Part shown: positions 52,469 through 61,063 of the stretch, piece after piece
How positions within the stretch are numbered: the stretch's first letter is position 1
Layout of the letters: each line of letters opens with the position of its first letter
From: AP-15 sp963737145
Lineage (GTDB): Bacteria > Pseudomonadota > Alphaproteobacteria > ATCC43930 > CGMCC-115725
Direction of reading: 5' to 3'
DNA length: 64,000 nt
Assembly: GCA_963737145.1 (NCBI GenBank)
Contig: CAVTRO010000002.1
Location: forward strand, 1 to 64,000
Program-made: the position numbers and the translations under genes
Notes under the pieces: generated by a model
What the model saw: the letters and a program-made list of their open reading frames with translations, nothing else
Databases searched by the model: none
Told to the model about the DNA's origin: nothing

Positions 52469-53218
52469 TTAGCGTTGAGCCCTGCCGCCGAGCGCTGACT
52501 TGTAGGCGTGGACCGTCTCTGCAAAGCCCATCACCAGCGCGTCGGCAGTCAGCTCGTGGCCGATCGACGCCTCGGCGACCGCCGGCAATGCATCGATCAG
52601 CGGGAGCAGGTTTTCGAGGTTCAGATCGTGTCCGATATTCACGACGAGCCCGAGCTCCGCGGCGCGCTCGGCCGCGGCGGCGCAGGCGCGCAGCCAGCCC
52701 GCGTGGTCACCCCGGCGGAAAGCGGCGGCGTAAGAGCCGGTGTAGATCTCGATGCCGTCGGCCCCGGTTTTGTGCACCGGCGCGACCGCAGCGGGATCGG
52801 GATCGACGAACAAGATGACGCGGCAGCCGAGTGGCTTCAGCTCGTTGAGCGCGGCATCGATTAGGCGGTGCTGCGCCTGGTCGAGCTTCCATCCCTCCTC
52901 CGAGGTGAACGCGTCGGGGCTGTCGGGCACCAAGGTGCACTGCTCCGGCTTCACCTCGGCGACAATGTCGAGAAAGCGGCGGTCGGGATAGCCTTCGAGG
53001 TTGAGCTCGAACGCTGGTCGCCACGGCCGCATCAGCTCGGCGAGCCCGAACACGTCGTCGCGGCGGATGTGCCGTTCGTCGGGGCGGGGATGCGCAGTGA
53101 GGCCGTCGGCGCCCGCGTCGTGCGCGATCCGGCCGAAGCGCAGCACATCCGGTACGCCGGTGCGGCGCGAATTGCGCAACAACGCGACCTTGTTGAGGTT
53201 GACGCTGAGCCGGGCCAT
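52469..53218 (-). CDS. pdxJ: Pyridoxine 5'-phosphate synthase
   Basis: Condenses 1-deoxyxylulose 5-phosphate with 3-amino-2-oxopropyl phosphate in DXP-dependent vitamin B6 synthesis; 249 residues. The start LSVNLNKVALLRNSR, the catalytic HPRPDERHI with His43, Arg45 and His50, the CTLVPDSPDAFTSEEGW motif and GLVVNIGHDLNLENL near the C-terminus are diagnostic. It follows the dioxygenase gene by 5 bp on the same strand. pdxA is not in the window. Confidence 0.95.
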   Translation of the reverse strand: MARLSVNLNKVALLRNSRRTGVPDVLRFGRIAHDAGADGLTAHPRPDERHIRRDDVFGLAELMRPWRPAFELNLEGYPDRRFLDIVAEVKPEQCTLVPDSPDAFTSEEGWKLDQAQHRLIDAALNELKPLGCRVILFVDPDPAAVAPVHKTGADGIEIYTGSYAAAFRRGDHAGWLRACAAAAERAAELGLVVNIGHDLNLENLLPLIDALPAVAEASIGHELTADALVMGFAETVHAYKSALGGRAQR

Positions 53219-53223
53219 GTAGG

Positions 53224-54120
53224 CTATTCCGCCGCCGCGAGCCCTTGGCGATCCGCCGCGGTCTCAAAAGACCGCCTCCCGGCGGCGCGCTGGTTCTCGT
53301 AGATCGAACCCTGGTGTTCGGCCGGGGGCAGCGGCAACCGGACCGGAACCGGGGCGAGGCGCGGGGTTAGCGTCGGCTCGCCGGCGAGCAACAGCTCGTC
53401 GAATTTCTCGATCCCGCCGGCAAAGCCGAGCAACGGCCAGGCATCGGCGGCGCGGTATTGGAACAACAGAAACCGCCGTTCCTTGCCGGAAAAATTGGTC
53501 GCCGAGCCGTGCACCGCGCGCACGTGATGCACCGTGATCGAGCCGGCCTTGCCGAGGCACGGCATCGCGGCAGATAGATCCAGACTGCAGGCATCCGGGT
53601 CGATCGCGCCGCAGAACCGGCCGTCGCGGCCGTGGTGGTCGTAGACCGGGCCGCGATGGCTGCCCGGGATCACCATCATCGGACCGTTCTCCAGGCCGCA
53701 ATCGTCGAGCATGATCCCGACCGCGGCGAGGTCGTCGTTGGTGTGCGGATAGAATGCCCAGTCCTGGTGCCATTCGACCGGCGCGCCAAAGCCGGCCGAC
53801 TTCATGTTGAGCTTGCCGGTGTCGAACCGCACCGTGCCCCACAGAGCCTTCAGCACCTCGACGATCTTCGGATGCCGCGCAGCGCGGGCATACTCCGGAT
53901 GGTGCAGATGCGGCGTCTTGATGCGCCGCACCCGCGGCTCGGCCGCAGAATGCGAAACTTCGAGATCGTAAATCTCGTCATTGACGGTGACGGAGCGCGC
54001 GTCGCGCACGAACTCTTCGGTGACGCGGCGCAATGCCTCGACCTCGTCCGTCGTGAGGATCTCGGGCAGCACGATGAACCCATCGCGGCGGTACATGGCG
54101 AGATCGGCGGCTGACAGCAT
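53224..54120 (-). CDS. Phytanoyl-CoA dioxygenase family protein
   Basis: A non-haem Fe(II)/2-oxoglutarate oxygenase of 298 residues. WHQDWAFYPH gives the first His and the Asp of the facial triad, and HHVRAVHGSATNFSGKERRFLL the second His and the 2-oxoglutarate-binding Arg. The start MLSAADLAMYRRDGFIVLPEIL is typical. The ATG at 54120 is preceded by AGGAGG; an upstream extension to 54438 is not coding. It is adjacent to pdxJ but is not known to act in B6 synthesis. Substrate unknown. Confidence 0.9.
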   Translation of the reverse strand: MLSAADLAMYRRDGFIVLPEILTTDEVEALRRVTEEFVRDARSVTVNDEIYDLEVSHSAAEPRVRRIKTPHLHHPEYARAARHPKIVEVLKALWGTVRFDTGKLNMKSAGFGAPVEWHQDWAFYPHTNDDLAAVGIMLDDCGLENGPMMVIPGSHRGPVYDHHGRDGRFCGAIDPDACSLDLSAAMPCLGKAGSITVHHVRAVHGSATNFSGKERRFLLFQYRAADAWPLLGFAGGIEKFDELLLAGEPTLTPRLAPVPVRLPLPPAEHQGSIYENQRAAGRRSFETAADRQGLAAAE

Positions 54121-54457
54121 GGCTCCCTCCTGAAACTTAGGAAACGTTTTGCCAGGACCGGAGAACTGCGGCAAGGCTCCGCAACCGCTGAAGGATGGTC
54201 CCGGCCTACCCTGCGGCGCGCCGCGCACGAATTGACAGGCGCTACAGCCCTCCCCATACTCCGCCGCTTTCCTGCTCGACGGATGGGGCCGCGGGGCCGG
54301 CCCCAGCGAAGCGAGGAGAGGGCGATGAACGGCGATCCCGGCGAAGTGACTTGGGTTTGGGAAAGGCGCCCGGGGGCCGCAAGTACGGGGCGCCGGCGAC
54401 GACGATAAGGCCGGGTTCTCGCTCATTCCCCTCACCACATCGCTCAGGAGAGATTTC
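54121..54457. other. Intergenic region between the dioxygenase and argD
   Basis: About 337 bp between divergent genes. It is GC-rich, with a short repeat-like stretch around 54190-54320, but no protein-like frame and no clear promoter could be picked out. Confidence 0.4.
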
Positions 54458-55630
54458 GTGATACCAGCCGTTATGCCGACTTACGGTCGGTGGGATGTTG
54501 CCGTCGAACGGGGCGAAGGCCCGTATCTCTATGCGACCGACGGCCGCAAATTCCTTGATTTCACCAGCGGGATCGCGGTGACCGGCCTTGGTCACTGCCA
54601 TCCGGATGTCGTCTCCGCCGTCACCGAGCAGGCCAAGCGCCTGTGGCACACCTCGAACCTGTTCCGCATTCCGGGGCAGGAGAGCCTGGCGCAGCGGCTC
54701 GTCGACAACACGTTTGCCGATACCGTCTTCTTCGGCAATTCCGGCGCCGAAGCGTGTGAGCTCGCCATCAAGATCGCGCGCAAATACCAATCCGAGACCG
54801 GCCATCCCGAGCGCTACCGCGTGATCGGCTGTCACGGCTCGTTCCACGGCCGCACCTTTGCGACTTTGGCGGCCGCGGGGAACGAGGCCTATCTCAAGGG
54901 TTTCGGCCCGCCGATGGAGGGCTTCGACCAGGTCGCCTTCGGCAATCTGAACGAGATGCGCGCCGCGATCGGCAAGGAGACCGCCGCGATCATGGTCGAG
55001 CCGATCCAAGGCGAGGGCGGCGTGCGGGCCCCACCCGAGGGATATCTGCGCGGGCTGCGCGACGTCGCCGACGAGTTCGGCCTGATGCTCGTCTATGACG
55101 AGGTCCAGTGCGGCATGGGGCGCACCGGGAAGCTCTTTGCCCACGAATGGGAGAGTGTGCCGCCCGACATCATGGCAATCGCCAAGGCGCTCGGGAACGG
55201 CTTTCCGGTCGGCGCGTGCCTCGCCACCGAGCGCGCCGCCGTCGGAATGGTGGCCGGGACCCACGGATCGACCTTTGGCGGCAATCCGCTGGCGATGGCG
55301 GCCGGCAATGCCGTTCTCGACACGATGCTCGAGCCCGGTTTCTTCGCCCGAGTCGACCGGGCGGCCAAGCTGCTGCGCGGGCGGCTCGAAACATTCGCGC
55401 AGTCCTACCCCAAGCTGTTCGCGGAAGTGCGGGGCGCGGGCTTGTTGCTCGGCATCCGCTGCGTCGTGACGGCCGGCGATTTTGTTGCGAAGCTGCGGCA
55501 GAATGGGTTGCTGACCCTGACGGCGGGCGACAATGTGCTGCGCATTCTGCCGCCGCTGATCGTCGGCGAGCGCGACATCGACGAAGCGCTCGACATCATG
55601 AACAAGGTGGCCCGGGAGTGGCCGGCGTGA
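54458..55630 (+). CDS. argD: Acetylornithine transaminase
   Basis: A PLP-dependent aminotransferase that makes N-acetylornithine in arginine synthesis; it may also act in lysine synthesis. The length of 390 residues is standard. NSGAEACELAIKIARKY and GSFHGRTFATL are class III features, DEVQCGMGRTG is at 214-224, and the PLP lysine is K243 in AIAKALGNGFP. The GTG at 54458 has AGGAGA upstream. Its stop overlaps the argF start by GTGA. Followed by argF and hslO. Confidence 0.95.
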   Translation: MIPAVMPTYGRWDVAVERGEGPYLYATDGRKFLDFTSGIAVTGLGHCHPDVVSAVTEQAKRLWHTSNLFRIPGQESLAQRLVDNTFADTVFFGNSGAEACELAIKIARKYQSETGHPERYRVIGCHGSFHGRTFATLAAAGNEAYLKGFGPPMEGFDQVAFGNLNEMRAAIGKETAAIMVEPIQGEGGVRAPPEGYLRGLRDVADEFGLMLVYDEVQCGMGRTGKLFAHEWESVPPDIMAIAKALGNGFPVGACLATERAAVGMVAGTHGSTFGGNPLAMAAGNAVLDTMLEPGFFARVDRAAKLLRGRLETFAQSYPKLFAEVRGAGLLLGIRCVVTAGDFVAKLRQNGLLTLTAGDNVLRILPPLIVGERDIDEALDIMNKVAREWPA

Positions 55631-56578
55631 GAAGCGCGGCACGCGAACTGGCGTCGATCGGCGAGCGACATGCGCCGCCGGATCCGCCGCGACATTTCCT
55701 GGACATCGACCAGTTCGAGCCGACCGAGCTGCGCGCCATTCTCGATACGGGGTTTGCGTACAAGAACGGCCGCCGCGACCGGCCGCTCGCCAGCAAGACC
55801 TTGGCGATGATTTTTGAGAAGCCGTCGACGCGGACCCGCGTATCGTTCGAGGTCGCGATGCGCCAACTCGGTGGCGACACGATCTATCTCAGCGCCGCCG
55901 ACAGCCAGCTGGGGCGCGGCGAGAGCGCGGCCGATACCGCGCGCGTCCTGTCGCGCTATGTCGACGCGATCATGATCCGCACCAACCAGCAGCGCAAACT
56001 CGACGATCTCGCGCAATACGCCACCGTTCCGGTGATAAACGGCCTGACCGACACGTCGCATCCTTGCCAGATCATGGCCGATGTAATGACATTGCAGGAA
56101 AAGAAGGGTCCGGTCGCCGGCAAGATCGTGGCCTGGAGCGGCGACGGCAACAATGTCGCCGCCAGCTGGGTTCACGCCGCGGTCCGCTTCGGCTTTACCT
56201 TGCGGCTCGCCTGTCCGGAGGAGCTCAGCCCGCCGCAGCGGCTCTTCGACTGGGCGCACCGTGAAGGAGGCAGGGTCGAGCTGACGGCCGACCCAATCCA
56301 GGCGGTTTCCGGGGCCGATTGCGTCGTCACCGACACCTGGATCTCGATGGGCGTTGAAGCGAGCGTCAACCGCCACAACATGCTGGCGCCGGTACCGCGT
56401 CGATGAAAACCTGATGGCGAAAGCCAAACCCAACGCGATTTTTATGCATTGCCTGCCGGCAAAGCGCGGAGAAGAGGTGACAGCCGGGGTAATCGACGGC
56501 CCGCAATCGGTCGTCTGGGACGAGGCGGAGAACCGGCTGCACGCCCAGAAGGGTATTCTCGCCTGGTGTCTCCGGTAA
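55627..56578 (+). pseudogene. argF: Ornithine carbamoyltransferase, frameshifted
   Basis: Makes citrulline from ornithine and carbamoyl phosphate. About 316 residues if one extra G in the pair at 56391-56392 is removed. Carbamoyl-phosphate motif STRTR is at 67-71, HPCQ at 145-148, and DTWISMG is present. The frame then breaks at LAP. In the next frame YRVDENLMAKAKPNAIFMHC and the HCLPAKRGEE catalytic motif continue to 56578. All motifs are intact after correction, so an error is more likely than loss of an essential arginine gene. Confidence 0.92.
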
Positions 56579-56611
56579 CGGCGGGGCTCGAGCCTCGAAC
56601 CCGTTAGGAAA

Positions 56612-57571
56612 TTGGACAGCATTGACGCTGGAGCGCCTTACTTGAATACGCCCACTCAGACCGCACCCGACGATCTGATCCAACCCTTCCGCATCGATCC
56701 ATTTGCCTTGCGCGGCCGCCTTGTGCGGCTGGGTCCGGCAATCGACCGCATCCTGTCGCAGCACGACTATCCGGAACCAGTCGCGGCGATGCTCGGCGAA
56801 GCGATCACCTTGGCCGTCGTGCTCGCCGGAGCACTCAAATATGACGGCATTTTCACGTTGCAGACCAAGGGCGACGGACCGATCCGGATGATGGTCGCGG
56901 ACGTGTCGACCGAGGGCGCCTTGCGTGGTTATGCACAATATGACGAGGCGAAACTCGAGGCAGCGCTGGCCCGAGCCCGGGCGTCCTCGCCGTCGGTGCC
57001 GCTGCTCGTCGGCTCCGGCTATATCGCGTTCACCGTGGATCAGGGCGAGGACACCGATCGCTACCAAGGCATCGTCGAGCTCGCCGGATCGACGCTGACC
57101 GAATGCGCGCATCACTATTTCCGGCAATCCGAGCAGGTTCAGGCGGGGATCAAGCTGTCGGTAGGCCGCTCCGGACCGGGCGGCGCGTGGCGGGCCGGCG
57201 GTCTGATGCTGCAGCGCGTGCCGCCCGAGGGCGGCTATGCGGTGATCGCCGATGACGTCGAGGACGGCTGGCGGCGGGCGATGGTCTTGATGAGCTCGGC
57301 GACGCCCGAAGAGCTGGTCAACCCGGATTTGCCGCCGCATGGCCTCCTCTACCGGCTGTTCCATGAAGAGGGCGTGCGGGTTTACGACACGCATTCGCTC
57401 GAGGCGCGCTGCCGCTGCTCGCGCGAGCGCATCGAGGGGATCCTGCGCGCGTTTCCGCCGGATGAACTTGACGACATGCGCAAAGACGGCGTCACCACCG
57501 TGACGTGCGAGTTCTGCAACACGCGCTACGTGTTCGACGAAGCCGATCTCGACCGGCTCATGCCCGGCTGA
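56612..57571 (+). CDS. hslO: Hsp33 redox-regulated chaperone
   Basis: A holdase switched on by oxidation; 319 residues. The N-terminal fold has PFRIDPFALRGRLVRLGPAIDRIL, and the TLQTKGDGPIRMMVAD motif follows. The C-terminal zinc-binding domain carries CRC and CEFC (four cysteines), the redox switch. A TTG at 56612 or at 56642 could start it; the former is kept. It follows argF by 33 bp, an arrangement common in alphaproteobacteria. Confidence 0.95.
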   Translation: MDSIDAGAPYLNTPTQTAPDDLIQPFRIDPFALRGRLVRLGPAIDRILSQHDYPEPVAAMLGEAITLAVVLAGALKYDGIFTLQTKGDGPIRMMVADVSTEGALRGYAQYDEAKLEAALARARASSPSVPLLVGSGYIAFTVDQGEDTDRYQGIVELAGSTLTECAHHYFRQSEQVQAGIKLSVGRSGPGGAWRAGGLMLQRVPPEGGYAVIADDVEDGWRRAMVLMSSATPEELVNPDLPPHGLLYRLFHEEGVRVYDTHSLEARCRCSRERIEGILRAFPPDELDDMRKDGVTTVTCEFCNTRYVFDEADLDRLMPG

Positions 57572-57803
57572 TCAGCCCGACTCGAATCGTGTACCGCCAG
57601 ACCGGGGCGCGTGATCGCGCCGCGTCCCTGAAACATGCAGAGCACAGGACAGCAATTACCGTCGTCTTGACCCCAGGGGCGGGGCTGAGGAAGATCCGCG
57701 CGCCGCTGCCGACGCGGAACGCCGAACGTAAATGTGTGGGGAAATACAGGTGCTCGAAAACCGTCCTCCCGTGCGAACCGCCAGCCGCGAAGGCAAGTCG
57801 CGA

Positions 57804-58562
57804 GTGCGTTCGGCGGTCGTCTTCACGTTGGTATTATGCTGCGGCGGATGCGCCGCGGCGCCCCGCGATGCGGCTGTCACAGATGACGCCGATGCCGAGC
57901 ATGATCCGGCCGAGCCGGTCAACAGGGCCATCTTCAAGGTTAACAACGCGGCCGATCATGCGGTCATGAAACCGGTCGCCCAGGCGTATTCCGACCATGT
58001 GCCGGAAAGCGTCCAGAAGGGTATTCACAACGTCGTGCAAAACCTCAAAGAACCCGCCGTCGCCGTCAACGATGCACTGCAGGGAAACGCCAAGCAGGCT
58101 TGGCATTCGGTTGAGCGGCTGGCGGTCAATTCGACCGCCGGTGTGGCCGGGATTTTCGATGTGGCCGACAAATTGGGGATACCGCCGCACAAGGCTGATT
58201 TTGGCCAGACCTTGGCGGTTTGGGGCGTCGGAGAAGGCCCGTTTGTCGAGCTGCCACTGCTCGGTCCGTCCAACGCGCGCGATACGGTGGGGACCGTCGT
58301 CGACATGGCGATGAACCCGCTGACCTTTGTCGGGGGCGCACCGGCAACCTATGCGAGCGTCGCTACCGGAAGCGCGAACGTGGTCGATGTGCGCGCTCAA
58401 CATCTTAACGATCTCGACGAATTGGAGCGCAACTCTCTCGATTATTATGCGACTTTGCGCAGCGTCTACCGGCAACACCGCGATGCCGAGATCAGCGCCG
58501 CAAAACAGCGGCAACCGCCTGAAGGACAGGTCGACATCTCGGTTCCGGCTACTCGCCCGTGA
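57804..58562 (+). CDS. mlaA: MlaA (VacJ) family lipoprotein
   Basis: An outer-membrane lipoprotein that removes phospholipids from the outer leaflet and hands them to MlaC. A signal with lipobox CCGGC is at about residues 10-14. DPAEPVNRAIFKVNNAADHAVMKPVAQAY and the PADFGQTLAVWGVGEGPFVELPLLGPSNARDTVG-like region are the VacJ motifs. 252 residues from the GTG at 57804; the frame is open to 57732, with another possible GTG at 57750 behind GGGGAAA. No mlaC, mlaD, mlaE or mlaF is nearby. It overlaps trpF by GTGA. Confidence 0.9.
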   Translation: MRSAVVFTLVLCCGGCAAAPRDAAVTDDADAEHDPAEPVNRAIFKVNNAADHAVMKPVAQAYSDHVPESVQKGIHNVVQNLKEPAVAVNDALQGNAKQAWHSVERLAVNSTAGVAGIFDVADKLGIPPHKADFGQTLAVWGVGEGPFVELPLLGPSNARDTVGTVVDMAMNPLTFVGGAPATYASVATGSANVVDVRAQHLNDLDELERNSLDYYATLRSVYRQHRDAEISAAKQRQPPEGQVDISVPATRP

Positions 58563-59260
58563 GGCGGAGCTTGGGCGTAACCGCGAAGATTTGTGGCCTC
58601 TCCACCGAGGAGGCGGTCACGGCGGCGAGTGACGGCGGCGCCGCCTACCTGGGCTTTGTGTTCTATCCCCCGAGCCCGCGCGCCGTGACGCCGGGGCGTG
58701 CCGCACGGCTGTGCGCCGGCATCCCCGCCGGGATCACGCGGGTCGGCCTTTTCGTCGACGCCGACGATCGGGTGATCGAGGCCGCTCTGACAGTGGCGCC
58801 GATCGACATCCTACAATTCCATGGCAGCGAAACCCCGGAGAGAGTTGCCGCGGCCAAGCGGCGCTTCGGGTGCCCGGTAATGAAGGCAGTAGCGATCGCC
58901 GGGTTCGAAGACGTGCTCGACGCCGCTCGCCACGAGGATGTTGCCGATATCTTGCTGTTCGACGCCAAGCCGCTGCGCCGGCCGGATGCTCTTCCCGGCG
59001 GCAACGGCCTCGCCTTCGACTGGGCGCTGATCGCGGATCGCCCGTGGCGTACTCCGTGGATGCTGTCCGGCGGGCTGACCGCCGAGCTATTGCCGGAGGC
59101 GGTTAGAATATCGGGCGCCGCCGCAGTCGACGTCTCGTCAGGCGTCGAAAGCCGCCCCGGGGTCAAGGACCCGGGCAAGATACGCGCGTTTCTCGACGCC
59201 GCATCCGCACTTCAGTCACCCGCCGCCGATCGCGCGATAACGAAGCAGGTGGTCGGCTAG
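58559..59260 (+). CDS. trpF: Phosphoribosylanthranilate isomerase
   Basis: Third step of tryptophan synthesis, an Amadori rearrangement on a TIM barrel; 233 residues. KICGLSTEEAV with the catalytic Cys, GAAYLGFVFYPPSPRAV, DILQFHGSE, the catalytic Asp in LLFDAK, WMLSGGL and VDVSSGVES are all present. The GTG at 58559 overlaps the mlaA stop. Its last 45 bp overlap the end of aroC on the other strand. trpA and trpB are not in the window. Confidence 0.95.
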   Translation: MRRSLGVTAKICGLSTEEAVTAASDGGAAYLGFVFYPPSPRAVTPGRAARLCAGIPAGITRVGLFVDADDRVIEAALTVAPIDILQFHGSETPERVAAAKRRFGCPVMKAVAIAGFEDVLDAARHEDVADILLFDAKPLRRPDALPGGNGLAFDWALIADRPWRTPWMLSGGLTAELLPEAVRISGAAAVDVSSGVESRPGVKDPGKIRAFLDAASALQSPAADRAITKQVVG

Positions 59261-60289
59261 AACGCAGGCGACCATCGCCTCGCCGACCGGGACCGCGCGG
59301 ATGCCTACGCAAGGGTCGTGCCGGCCGTGCATTTCGATCTCGACCTCGTTGCCGTCGACATCGACGGTGCGCATCGGCTGCAGGATCGAGCTGGTTGGCT
59401 TGACCGCGAAACGCGCGACGATGTCCTGGCCGGTCGAGATCCCGCCAAGGATCCCGCCGGCGTTGTTCGACAGAAAAATGACCCGGCCATTCTCGATCCG
59501 CATCTCGTCCGCATTGTCCTCCCCGCGCAGCGCCGCCGCGGCGAAGCCGGCGCCGATCTCGACGCCCTTCACGGCGTTGATCGTCATCAGGGCGCGCGCG
59601 AGATCGCCGTCGAGCTTGTCGTAGACCGGCTCGCCGAGCCCGGCAGGAACCCCGCTCGCGACGATCTCGATGACCGCGCCGGCAGATGAGCCGTCCTTGC
59701 GCACGCCGTCGAGATAATCGGCCCACCGCAACGCCGTCGCGGCATCCGGGCACCAGAACGGGTTTTCCTCGGTGCCGCGCCAATCCCAAGCGCTGCGGTC
59801 GATCGCATGCGGCCCGATCTGCACGAGCGCGCCGCGGATCGTCACGCCGGGGCCGAGGATCTTGCGCGCGACGGCTCCCGCGGCGACGCGCGAGGCGGTC
59901 TCGCGCGCCGAGGCGCGCCCGCCGCCGCGGTAATCGCGGATTCCATATTTTTTCCAGTAGGTGTAATCGGCGTGACCCGGACGGAACCGGTCGGCAATGT
60001 TGCGGTAGTCCTTCGAGCGCTGGTCGGTATTTTCGATCAAGAGCTGGATCGGAGTGCCGGTCGTCACCCCGTCGAAGGTGCCGCTCATGATGCGGACCAG
60101 ATCGGCTTCGCGGCGCTGCGTCGTGTAGCGCGACTGGCCGGGCTTGCGCTTGTCGAGCCAGTGCTGAACGTCGGGTTCGGCGAGGGGCAGCCGCGGCGGC
60201 ACGCCGTCAACGACGACACCGATCGCCGGCCCGTGGCTTTCGCCCCAGGTCGTGAAACGAAACAGTGCGCCGAACGAATTGCCCGCCAT
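59216..60289 (-). CDS. aroC: Chorismate synthase
   Basis: Last step of the shikimate pathway, using reduced FMN; 357 residues. The start GNSFGALFRFTTWGESHG, the READLVRIMSGTFDGVTTGTP region, the RGGGRASARETASRVA signature, LSNNAGGILGG and the MRTVDVDGNEVEIE end region with GRHDPC match the family. It starts 5 bp after the stop of a single-domain response regulator on the same strand, an unusual partner. Converges with trpF with a 45-bp overlap. Confidence 0.96.
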   Translation of the reverse strand: MAGNSFGALFRFTTWGESHGPAIGVVVDGVPPRLPLAEPDVQHWLDKRKPGQSRYTTQRREADLVRIMSGTFDGVTTGTPIQLLIENTDQRSKDYRNIADRFRPGHADYTYWKKYGIRDYRGGGRASARETASRVAAGAVARKILGPGVTIRGALVQIGPHAIDRSAWDWRGTEENPFWCPDAATALRWADYLDGVRKDGSSAGAVIEIVASGVPAGLGEPVYDKLDGDLARALMTINAVKGVEIGAGFAAAALRGEDNADEMRIENGRVIFLSNNAGGILGGISTGQDIVARFAVKPTSSILQPMRTVDVDGNEVEIEMHGRHDPCVGIRAVPVGEAMVACVLADHLLRYRAIGGG

Positions 60290-60294
60290 CGCGT

Positions 60295-60681
60295 TCAGCC
60301 GATCGGCCGCATCAGCTGCATCAGCTGCTGCTTCAAATGGTCGAAATCCACCGGCTTGCTCAGGAAGGCAGCGGCGCCCAGTGCGTCGGCGCGATACCTG
60401 CGGTCGTCGTCGCCGTAAGCGGTCACCATCAAGACCGGCAGCTCCGGCCGCAGCCCTCTCACTTCCCTCAGCAATTCCAAGCCGTCCATCCCGGGCATGT
60501 TGATGTCGGATAATATCACGATAAGCTCAGGACGGATCTCGGCGAGCCGACGCAACGCTTCTTCGCCTGACTCCGCGAAATGCAGCACGTACTGGCCTTT
60601 CCGCACCTCTCGCCGGAAACGCTGGCGAAACAGCTCGGTGATGTCGGGCTCGTCGTCGACGATCAGGATGCTGAAGCTCAT
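60295..60681 (-). CDS. Single-domain response regulator (CheY-like receiver)
   Basis: A 128-residue receiver domain without an output domain. Acidic pair D9/D10, phospho-acceptor D59 in SDINMPG, T87 and K109 are all present, so it should be phosphorylatable. The ATG at 60681 has GGAAG just before it. It lies between DUF1491 and aroC on the minus strand; the histidine kinase is two genes upstream and could be its donor, though that kinase has its own OmpR-type partner. The output is unknown. Confidence 0.88.
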   Translation of the reverse strand: MSFSILIVDDEPDITELFRQRFRREVRKGQYVLHFAESGEEALRRLAEIRPELIVILSDINMPGMDGLELLREVRGLRPELPVLMVTAYGDDDRRYRADALGAAAFLSKPVDFDHLKQQLMQLMRPIG

Positions 60682-60709
60682 GGGCTTCCGTCGGCTGCTC
60701 GGCCGTTCC

Positions 60710-61048
60710 TCAAACAACTCTCCCGTCTATCATGCTTCCTGCCTCCCGATGCTCGATCTCGACGACCCAAATGTCCGGATCTCGCTGCCGTTGGCGGGTT
60801 ATGTAAGCATCCGCATCGGCCTCGGCGACTGGGACGGGACCGGTTGCCCGCATCCACAGAAGCTCGCCATCCTGTCCACGCGCCTGGGTCAGCACCGAAC
60901 AGCCTTCGGCGACGCCGACGTTGAGCTTGAGCAATATAGCGCCGGCGTCGTCATCGCCGCGGGCGACCACCGCGATCGGGATCGCGGCAAGATCGCACCG
61001 CCGGATCAGCGCCTTGATCCATATTCCGCTCTTCAGCCTCGCTTCCAA
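60710..61048 (-). CDS. DUF1491 family protein
   Basis: A small alphaproteobacterial protein of unknown function, 112 residues. The conserved start ARLKSGIWIKALIRRCD, the RGDDDAGAILLKLN region and the C-terminal DPDIWVVEIEHRE are the family signature. The start is a TTG at 61048. It sits 15 bp downstream of the histidine kinase gene, a linkage also suggested by its position in the signalling block. No catalytic motif is recognised. Confidence 0.88.
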   Translation of the reverse strand: MEARLKSGIWIKALIRRCDLAAIPIAVVARGDDDAGAILLKLNVGVAEGCSVLTQARGQDGELLWMRATGPVPVAEADADAYITRQRQRDPDIWVVEIEHREAGSMIDGRVV

Positions 61049-61063
61049 CGCCGAGCACCCGGT

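Noticed and set aside
54121..54438. N-terminal extension of the phytanoyl-CoA dioxygenase-like protein
   Set aside because: A strong AGGAGG precedes the ATG at 54120, and the extension is low-complexity and unlike the family.
54242..55642. A 466-codon frame on the minus strand
   Set aside because: It is antisense to argD and has no family character.
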